Assembly (NCBI GenBank): GCA_021531775.1
Contig: JAFBIU010000020.1
Coordinates: forward strand, 1-64,000
Origin: Parabacteroides distasonis
GTDB taxonomy: Bacteria; Bacteroidota; Bacteroidia; Bacteroidales; Tannerellaceae
Reading direction: 5' to 3'
Length of the DNA stretch: 64,000 nt
Positions 63,426 to 64,000 of this stretch are shown here, one piece after another. Every line of letters starts with the position of its first letter. Position 1 is the stretch's first letter. The position numbers and the translations under genes are program-made. Below the pieces are notes generated by a model. That model saw only the letters and a program-made list of their open reading frames with translations, did not search any database and was not told the origin of the DNA.

Positions 63426-63746
63426 TTACATATAGCGAACCGCTGTTCCGGCAGCAGTCACCATCAGCATACTGCCATTGGCTCCTACTGTTTCATAATC
63501 CAAATCGATTCCAATCACAGCATTGGCTCCCAATTGCATGGCCCGTTCGCGCAGTTCCTGCAAAGCGGTATCTTTTGCTTCGCGCAAGACACTTTCGTAC
63601 GAACCGGCACGCCCTCCCACGATATCGCGGATACCGGCAAAGAAATCTTTGAACAGATTGGCACCGATGATGGTCTCACCGGTCACAATCCCATAATACT
63701 GCACAATCTGTTTGCCCTCAATTGTATTCGTTGTTGTCAGTAACAT
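63426..63746 (-). CDS. YbjQ/UPF0145 family protein
   Basis: The product is 106 residues, the family length. It has [47 protein letters not shown] and [16 protein letters not shown], both hallmarks of the YbjQ (heavy-metal-binding domain) family. It forms pentameric rings in solved members; the function is unclear. It lies 20 bp after the GH92 gene on the same strand. Confidence 0.93.
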   Translation of the reverse strand: MLLTTTNTIEGKQIVQYYGIVTGETIIGANLFKDFFAGIRDIVGGRAGSYESVLREAKDTALQELRERAMQLGANAVIGIDLDYETVGANGSMLMVTAAGTAVRYM

Positions 63747-63766
63747 TGTTCTTCCCTATTTATAGA

Positions 63767-64000
63767 TTACTTATGTTGATCACTCATCACGAACTCCAAC
63801 TTACCCCCTTGCATCAACTGCTCGTGGGTGATGAACGGAGTCTCCAACGTCTGACCATTCAAGCGAATCTCCTGTACGTACTTATTCGTCGCACTGTTGT
63901 TCGTTGCAACAATCTCCAAAGGCTTACCCTGCAAAGGCAGCACAGCCCGGTTCACCATGGGACGACCCAACGTATAGACCGGAATACCCGGACAAACCTG
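63767..64000 (-). CDS. GH92 family glycoside hydrolase, C-terminal fragment (cut by window end)
   Basis: The frame is open to the window edge, leaving 77 residues. PGIPVYTLGRPMVNRAVLPLQGKPLEIVATNNSATNKYVQEIRLNGQTLETPFITHEQLMQGGKLEFVMSD matches the C-terminal beta domain of GH92 alpha-mannosidases, comparable with the tail of the GH92 protein at 15726. The catalytic region lies outside the window. It is a second mannosidase locus some 48 kb from the first. Confidence 0.82.
   Translation of the reverse strand, partial: QVCPGIPVYTLGRPMVNRAVLPLQGKPLEIVATNNSATNKYVQEIRLNGQTLETPFITHEQLMQGGKLEFVMSDQHK

Overview
The window looks like a chromosome segment of a Bacteroidales bacterium, most likely a Parabacteroides or close relative. 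The genus is an inference. The reasons are the TAnnTTTG promoter boxes (often with TTG about 18-20 nt upstream), a porQ-cmk-ispH block, an exbB-exbD-exbD operon, abundant lipoproteins, GH92 mannosidases, DUF1080 and Gfo/Idh enzymes, and a C-terminal sorting-type domain remnant. No prophage, IS element, rRNA or CRISPR array is visible.

Layout. 1-9.1 kb: a PD-(D/E)XK/AAA protein cut by the window edge, a DUF59 protein, lpxH, then porQ-cmk-ispH and pfkA on the minus strand, tonB, a polyprenyl synthase and tatD. 9.2-15.7 kb: tRNA-Ser(GGA), the ExbB/ExbD energizing operon, a GNAT, an Lrp/AsnC regulator and a calcium-type P-ATPase. 15.7-25.4 kb is the main accessory block. A minus-strand operon (manA fusion, six-hairpin glycosidase-like lipoprotein, ROK sugar kinase, GH92 alpha-mannosidase) faces an AraC regulator. 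A second six-hairpin paralogue with a truncated gene follows. Between them lies a candidate small RNA with a perfect sigma-54-type promoter, and a second candidate short RNA lies at 25.3 kb. 25.5-36.4 kb: a lipoprotein, a YgjP-like metalloprotease, gpmI, DUF3109, the cydAB oxidase genes, a Gfo/Idh-DUF1080 pair and an ECF sigma cassette. 36.4-38.6 kb: a second, convergent ECF cassette. 38.7-46.5 kb: two glycosyltransferases, a YfhO-like membrane protein, a TonB receptor with an HMA protein, and an inositol monophosphatase-family enzyme. 46.5-47.7 kb is nearly gene-free. It holds a sorting-domain remnant, a 22-bp tandem repeat and a cobalamin riboswitch with no B12 gene behind it. 47.7-56.6 kb: a PiT phosphate transporter, rpsO, a GNAT-like protein, parE, coaD, an S41 protease and a two-part chromate transporter. 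56.7-63.3 kb: a TolC-MacA-MacB tripartite efflux set followed by a LytS/LytTR two-component pair. The end holds a YbjQ-family gene and the 3' end of another GH92 gene.

How the genes fit together. The manA operon reads as a route from alpha-mannosides to fructose-6-phosphate: GH92 frees mannose, the ROK kinase could phosphorylate it, and ManA isomerises it. Both six-hairpin operons carry a closely matching 35-bp element placed exactly 20 nt upstream of their -7 boxes, which argues for one regulator, plausibly the AraC protein encoded between them. The strongest candidate for something undescribed is the sigma-54-type small RNA at about 23434-23546. Next are the shared operator with the unassigned six-hairpin proteins, and the orphan B12 riboswitch.
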